Assembly (NCBI GenBank): GCA_036496285.1
Contig: DASXLI010000048.1
Coordinates: 11,333-75,332, forward strand
DNA: 64,000 nucleotides
Source: DP-19 sp036496285
Lineage (GTDB): Bacteria > Desulfobacterota > Binatia > UTPRO1
Direction of reading: 5' to 3'
In this document: positions 60,154 to 64,000 of the stretch, piece after piece
Layout of the letters: the number at the start of each line of letters is the position of its first letter
Numbering within the stretch: position 1 is the stretch's first letter
Made by a program: the position numbers and the translations under genes
The notes under the pieces: generated by a model
Told to the model about the DNA's origin: nothing
What the model saw: the letters and a program-made list of their open reading frames with translations, nothing else
Database searches by the model: none

Positions 60154-61661
60154 CGCACGGTTCTCCACGCGACCGACGTCTCGCCGGCGCGCACCTGCGC
60201 CTCTTCCGCCTCTTCGGCCCCCTCCGGATGGAATCTCCAGGCGAGCTCGTACAACATCATGGCGACGACGCAGAAGGCCGCGACGCGCGCGGCGAGATAC
60301 CAGGGATACGACAGGCTGCCGTCGGCGAAGGCCACGAAGATCGCCGCCACGAAGATCGCCGTCATCAACAGGATACGGCGCAGCGGCGGGCGCATGGTGA
60401 CGAGCGGGTAGCTGAGCACGCCGGTGACGAGGCCAAGAAACACGAACCCCGCGACGTTCGCTATCGCGGCGCCCGTCGCGCCGATGCGGGGCACGAGAAG
60501 GAGGTTGATCGTGACGTTGACCGCTGCCGCCGCTCCCGTGGCGGCCGAACGGATCCACGTCTTACCGGGGACGACGAGCGAGCCGAGGTCGAGCGTCGGC
60601 ACGAGCCCCCACACGCCGACGCCGAGCACGAGCAGGGGCACGAGCCGTACTGCGGCATGGTATGCCGGGCCGAACGCGAACAGCACGAAATCGTAGGCGA
60701 AGTAGGCGACACCCAGGGTGAACAAGAACAAGGTTGCGAGGTACAGCACGGCCGTGCGCTGGTACAGCGGCACGTCGCCGCTCGCATGCAATCGGTACTG
60801 ATTGGCCGACCACATCTCCGTGAACGGTCCCATCACGATGAGGTTGACGCCGAGCGCGAACTTGGCAGCGACCGCATACACTCCGACGTCTCCGAACGAG
60901 GCGTAGCGTGCCAACGAGAACCGGTCGGCCGATCCGATCACGTACATGAAGAACGCCCCCGGTACCATCGGCAGACCGTAGCGGAGGAGCACGCCAGCGG
61001 GCGCGAGGGACCACCGGATGGTCGCGCGCCGCAAGGCCCATGCGCACGCGATCATGGCAGCGAGCGATCCGCCGAGCTGTCCGATCAGCAACGCGCGATA
61101 TCCGTAGCCCAAGCCGATGAGGCCGAACAAGGAGAGCCCGCACGACACCAGCGCCTGGGTCACGGACGTGACGCCGACGAACCAGACACGATCGGTGACG
61201 CGGCAGTAGGCGAGTGGAACCATCGTCGCGAGGTCGAGCCAGGTGGCCGCAGCGATGAGATAGAAGTCGAGCGGCGGGATCGGAGTGTTTCCCGATGCCG
61301 AGCGTGCGAGCCACGGCAGCGAGCCGATGCCGGCGGCGACGATGATCGTCGAGAGGCCGAACGTGACCAGTAACGATGCGCCGAGCACGCGGCCCCGGCC
61401 CTCGTTCGTCTTCTCGGCGACATAGTAGCGATAGAACGCGGCGTCGATCTTGCACATGCCGATGATGCTGGCGAACCACGCGCCGAGGTTCAGGATCTCC
61501 AGAATCCCATAGTCGCCCGGCGACATGTAGTGCGTGTAGATCGGGGTGAAGGCGACGTTCAGCCCGCGACGCACGATGGTGAACACGCCGTAGATCGACA
61601 CCTGCCGGAGTAGGGTCCGGCCGTCGAGCATCGGCGCGCGTTCGATGGTCGGACGGCTCAT
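60150..61661 (-). CDS. Polysaccharide flippase (Wzx, MOP superfamily)
   Basis: A 503-residue membrane protein with about 14 helices. The ATG at 61661 overlaps the GT4 stop (ATGA). IYGVFTIVRRGLNVAFTPIYTHYMSPGDYGILE at its N-terminus in sections, and the later RYGLPMVPGAFFMYVIGSADRF, are typical of PST/Wzx proteins. It moves the lipid-linked repeat unit across the inner membrane, before the polymerase encoded by the next, overlapping gene. Confidence 0.92.
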   Translation of the reverse strand: MSRPTIERAPMLDGRTLLRQVSIYGVFTIVRRGLNVAFTPIYTHYMSPGDYGILEILNLGAWFASIIGMCKIDAAFYRYYVAEKTNEGRGRVLGASLLVTFGLSTIIVAAGIGSLPWLARSASGNTPIPPLDFYLIAAATWLDLATMVPLAYCRVTDRVWFVGVTSVTQALVSCGLSLFGLIGLGYGYRALLIGQLGGSLAAMIACAWALRRATIRWSLAPAGVLLRYGLPMVPGAFFMYVIGSADRFSLARYASFGDVGVYAVAAKFALGVNLIVMGPFTEMWSANQYRLHASGDVPLYQRTAVLYLATLFLFTLGVAYFAYDFVLFAFGPAYHAAVRLVPLLVLGVGVWGLVPTLDLGSLVVPGKTWIRSAATGAAAAVNVTINLLLVPRIGATGAAIANVAGFVFLGLVTGVLSYPLVTMRPPLRRILLMTAIFVAAIFVAFADGSLSYPWYLAARVAAFCVVAMMLYELAWRFHPEGAEEAEEAQVRAGETSVAWRTVR

Positions 61662-62845
61662 GGGGCCTCCGTGGGCGCCGCGTTCGCCCGCACGAGCGCC
61701 TCGTACTCCTCGTCCAGCTCGGCCACCAGACGCTGGGGGGAGTAGTCGCGCTCGATTACTCGGCGGGCGGCGGTTGCCATCCGCTGCGCACCTTCGGGAT
61801 CGCTCACGATCGTCGTCAACGCGTGAGCCAGGTCTTCCACGTTGCGCACGCGTGCGAGCAGCCCGGTCTCCCCGTGCGTCACCAGCTCCCGGACGCCGGG
61901 GATCTCGGTCGAAACGACCGGGACGCCGGCCGAGAATGCCTCCATGACGACGCGCGGGATTCCCTCGGAATACGAGGGGAGGGCGAGACAGCGCGCGCTG
62001 GCGAAGAGCGGCCGCACGTCGGCGCAGAAGCCGAGGAACCTCACCCGCGACGCGACGCCGAGCCTTGCCGCCAGCGCTTCGGCCGCTTCTCGGTCGGGTC
62101 CAGCCCCGGCCATCACGAGACGCACCGCCGCGTCCGACGCCGCGACCGTCGCGAACGCCTGCACGAGCTCCAGGATGCCCTTCTCCTGGCGAAGCCGACC
62201 GACGAAGAGGATGGGCGCGTCGGCGGCAAGCGGCGTCGTCCTGCGCTGCTCGAGCACGTCGGTGAAGGCGTCGATGTCGACCGCATTGCGAATGCAGCGC
62301 ACGCGGCTTCGCAGCCGGCGCCGTCGCGAAAGAAGTGCGGCTTGATGATCGCTGAGCGGGTAGACCCGGTCGAAGCCAGCGAGAAACATCCGCCCGATGG
62401 TTTCGTAGGCGCGAATCCTCAGCCCTTCGTGATCGCACCAGCCGTGTGGCGTGGTGACCAGGCGGACGCCCAGGCCGCGCGTCGCGAGATACCCGAGCAC
62501 GTCGGACTTGAAGCCGTGGGTATGGACGATGTGCATCCCGTGCTCCACGACATGGTTGCGGATGCTTGCGATGGAGGCACGGCTCACCTTCCCCGCGATC
62601 GACAGATGCGACGCGGCGAAGCCTTCCCGGACGAGAAACCTCGCGAACTCATCGTAGCCCGGCTTGTCGCCCAGCGTCAGCACCCGAAACTGCACCCGCG
62701 GCGACCGCGTGGATCGCAGCAGCAGATGGGTCCAGCGCTCGGGACCGTACAGGCCTTGCGACGAGTGCACGTGGAGGACGCGGATCGGCGGTGCCGTGCC
62801 GGGCACGGGCGACGGCGCGCCGTGCGAGTCGGTCGGGGACGGCAT
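61658..62845 (-). CDS. Glycosyltransferase family 4
   Basis: A 395-residue GT-B enzyme from ATG 62845, which shares one base with the upstream stop (TGATG). Motifs: VLHVHSSQGLYGPERWT, HTHGFKSDVLGYLA, PHGWCDHEG in the N-terminal half; FVGRLRQEKGILELV, VMAGAGPDREAAEALA, and the EX7E element EGIPRVVME followed by AFSAGVPVVSTEIPGVREL in the C-terminal half. A retaining transferase acting on the cytoplasmic face to build the repeat unit. Confidence 0.94.
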   Translation of the reverse strand: MPSPTDSHGAPSPVPGTAPPIRVLHVHSSQGLYGPERWTHLLLRSTRSPRVQFRVLTLGDKPGYDEFARFLVREGFAASHLSIAGKVSRASIASIRNHVVEHGMHIVHTHGFKSDVLGYLATRGLGVRLVTTPHGWCDHEGLRIRAYETIGRMFLAGFDRVYPLSDHQAALLSRRRRLRSRVRCIRNAVDIDAFTDVLEQRRTTPLAADAPILFVGRLRQEKGILELVQAFATVAASDAAVRLVMAGAGPDREAAEALAARLGVASRVRFLGFCADVRPLFASARCLALPSYSEGIPRVVMEAFSAGVPVVSTEIPGVRELVTHGETGLLARVRNVEDLAHALTTIVSDPEGAQRMATAARRVIERDYSPQRLVAELDEEYEALVRANAAPTEAP

Positions 62846-63882
62846 CACCGAGGCATCCCTCCCGACGCGTCGGCCGCACGGCGAACGCCCGCCAGCGATA
62901 CGGGGCGGGCGCGGTCGATCCGTTCCAGCTCGTACTCGAACGTCTCCGGCCGCGCCGGTGCCCGCAAGAACGCGAGCGAGCCTGCCGCGGCGACCGAGAT
63001 CCAATCGGCGACGATGAATGCCGCCTCGCGCAGGCTGCGCCGTCGAGCCGCGAGCACGAGGAACAGGAGGATCCAGATCGCGGCCCACGCCGCCAACGCC
63101 GCGGGACGACCCGTGAGCGCGAGGGCCAGGCAGGCGAGGCCGACGCCGAGATCGAGCGCGGTGAGCACGTAGCGATTGTACCGGCGCGCGTGGTGCCAGA
63201 AGAGCCCGTCGCGCCACGCGGCGCGCAAGACCTGGCCAGGACCGCCCTGCATGCCACTGCGACAACGCCGCCAAATACCCGACGGCGACTCCTTGCGGTC
63301 GGTGTTGTGAACCGACATCGGGGCCCGCGTTCTCAGCAGCTGAAATCCCGCCGCCGCGATGCGCGCCGCAAGCTCTTGCTCCTCACCGGCGATGATGAAC
63401 GGGTTGAATCCTCCGGTCCCGACGAACGCCGCCGCCCGGTAGAGCGCCGTCCCTCCGAGGGAGTCGCCGGCGTCCTCGAACTCGTTGCCGTCGGCCCCCG
63501 CATAGGCGTTCCGTCGACTCCCGCAGATGACGCCAGCGTTGGGCGCGTCGTCCATCGTGGCGATCGCCAGCTCGAGCCAGCCCGGCACGAGCTGGCAGTC
63601 CCCGTCGACGAAGAGCACGTAGCGCGCCGCGGTCTGCTTGAAGCCAATCGCTCGGCCTGCCGCCGCCGTCATGCGGCGGGCACGATAGCGATACACGTGG
63701 ACCGGATGCTTCGCGGCGATCGCCGCCGTTCCGTCCGTCGAGTCGGAATCGACGATGACGACCTGCGCGTCGGTGAAGCGCTCGCGCGTCGCCGCCAGGA
63801 CGGAAGCGATGCACGCCTCGATCCGCGCCGCCTCGTTGCGGGCGATGACGACCACGTCCAACGTGCGCGTGCCGGCGGTCAT
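62845..63882 (-). CDS. Glycosyltransferase family 2, membrane-associated
   Basis: A 345-residue GT-A enzyme. ATG 63882 has AGGAGG 5 nt upstream and overlaps the stop of the preceding partial gene. LDVVVIARNEAARIEACIAS, VDSDSTDGT, GFKQTAARYVLFVDGDCQLVP (DxD-like DGD) and FIIAGEEQELAARI are the catalytic core; two to three C-terminal hydrophobic helices (LGVGLACLALAL, AAWAAIWILLFLVLAA) anchor it. Probably adds an early sugar of the repeat unit. Confidence 0.92.
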   Translation of the reverse strand: MTAGTRTLDVVVIARNEAARIEACIASVLAATRERFTDAQVVIVDSDSTDGTAAIAAKHPVHVYRYRARRMTAAAGRAIGFKQTAARYVLFVDGDCQLVPGWLELAIATMDDAPNAGVICGSRRNAYAGADGNEFEDAGDSLGGTALYRAAAFVGTGGFNPFIIAGEEQELAARIAAAGFQLLRTRAPMSVHNTDRKESPSGIWRRCRSGMQGGPGQVLRAAWRDGLFWHHARRYNRYVLTALDLGVGLACLALALTGRPAALAAWAAIWILLFLVLAARRRSLREAAFIVADWISVAAAGSLAFLRAPARPETFEYELERIDRARPVSLAGVRRAADASGGMPR

Positions 63883-64000
63883 CGCGCCTCCTGCAAGCGC
63901 CACAGGAACCGGTCGATCCATCGCCATCCGTCGAGCGCGCCGCGCACGATCAAGCTGAACATCCGCAGCCCTTCGCCGCCTTCGATCTTCACCCGTGGCA
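63879..64000 (-). CDS. 3' end of a gene continuing beyond the window
   Basis: On the minus strand an open frame enters from the right edge, reads VKIEGGEGLRMFSLIVRG and ends ALDGWRWIDRFLWRLQEAR with TGA overlapping the GT2 start (ATGA). About 40 codons are visible, too few to identify. The overlap and the strand make it a member of the polysaccharide cluster. Confidence 0.55.
   Translation of the reverse strand, partial: PRVKIEGGEGLRMFSLIVRGALDGWRWIDRFLWRLQEAR

Overview
The window reads as chromosomal DNA of a GC-rich (roughly 65-70 % by eye), free-living Gram-negative bacterium. The outer-membrane style of the genome shows in a lipoprotein dihaem cytochrome, LolE/MacB-type ABC genes, a Wzx/Wzy polysaccharide cluster and many exported proteins. 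Secreted proteins with long Thr-Pro stalks and CGNGxxDxGExCDDGN cysteine repeats, next to F420-type (LLM) oxidoreductase, acyl-CoA dehydrogenase and B12-radical-SAM genes, fit Candidatus Binatota or a Myxococcota-like lineage. That placement is inference only; there is no rRNA in the window. I see no tRNA, rRNA, CRISPR, IS element or phage gene.

Layout. 1-6.9 kb: the 3' end of a large ATPase/TPR signalling protein, then a lipid-modification block (RoxA-like dihaem cytochrome c lipoprotein, a short CFA-type methyltransferase and an acyl-lipid desaturase on +, facing a full-length cyclopropane fatty acid synthase and an enoyl-CoA hydratase on -). 7.8-12.3 kb: retropepsin-like protease, two acyl-CoA dehydrogenases in tandem, GAF-containing histidine kinase. 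12.6-17.7 kb: a lower-GC operon padR - FtsX-type permease - ABC ATPase - type III polyketide synthase. 17.8-21.7 kb: tetR followed by B12-radical SAM, LLM oxidoreductase and two SnoaL-like genes; an alpha/beta hydrolase diverges from tetR across two palindromes. 22.7-31 kb: aldo-keto reductase, MBOAT/SGNH acyltransferase pair (lower GC, flanked by an imperfect 31-bp direct repeat), thrH, epimerase, GST, AGPS-like FAD oxidase, and an intrinsic terminator.

30.6-51.5 kb is the most unusual part: eight exported proteins assembled from a small set of shared modules (fibronectin-III-like, Ca-binding DxDGDG repeats, discoidin-like 150-residue repeat, Cys-rich repeats, Thr-Pro stalks, two recurrent C-terminal beta-type domains), three of them carrying a GSDH-family (PQQ sugar dehydrogenase-like) beta-propeller. 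A thioredoxin-fold protein, a SUI1/YciH protein and wecB are interspersed.

51.6-64 kb is envelope glycan biology: GT39-type membrane glycosyltransferase, the carbamoyltransferase-SxtJ-DUF5989 triad (the last a 50-residue microprotein), a GT4-like enzyme, an exported parallel beta-helix protein, and a tightly overlapping minus-strand cluster GT2 - GT4 - Wzx flippase - Wzy-type polymerase that runs off the right edge.
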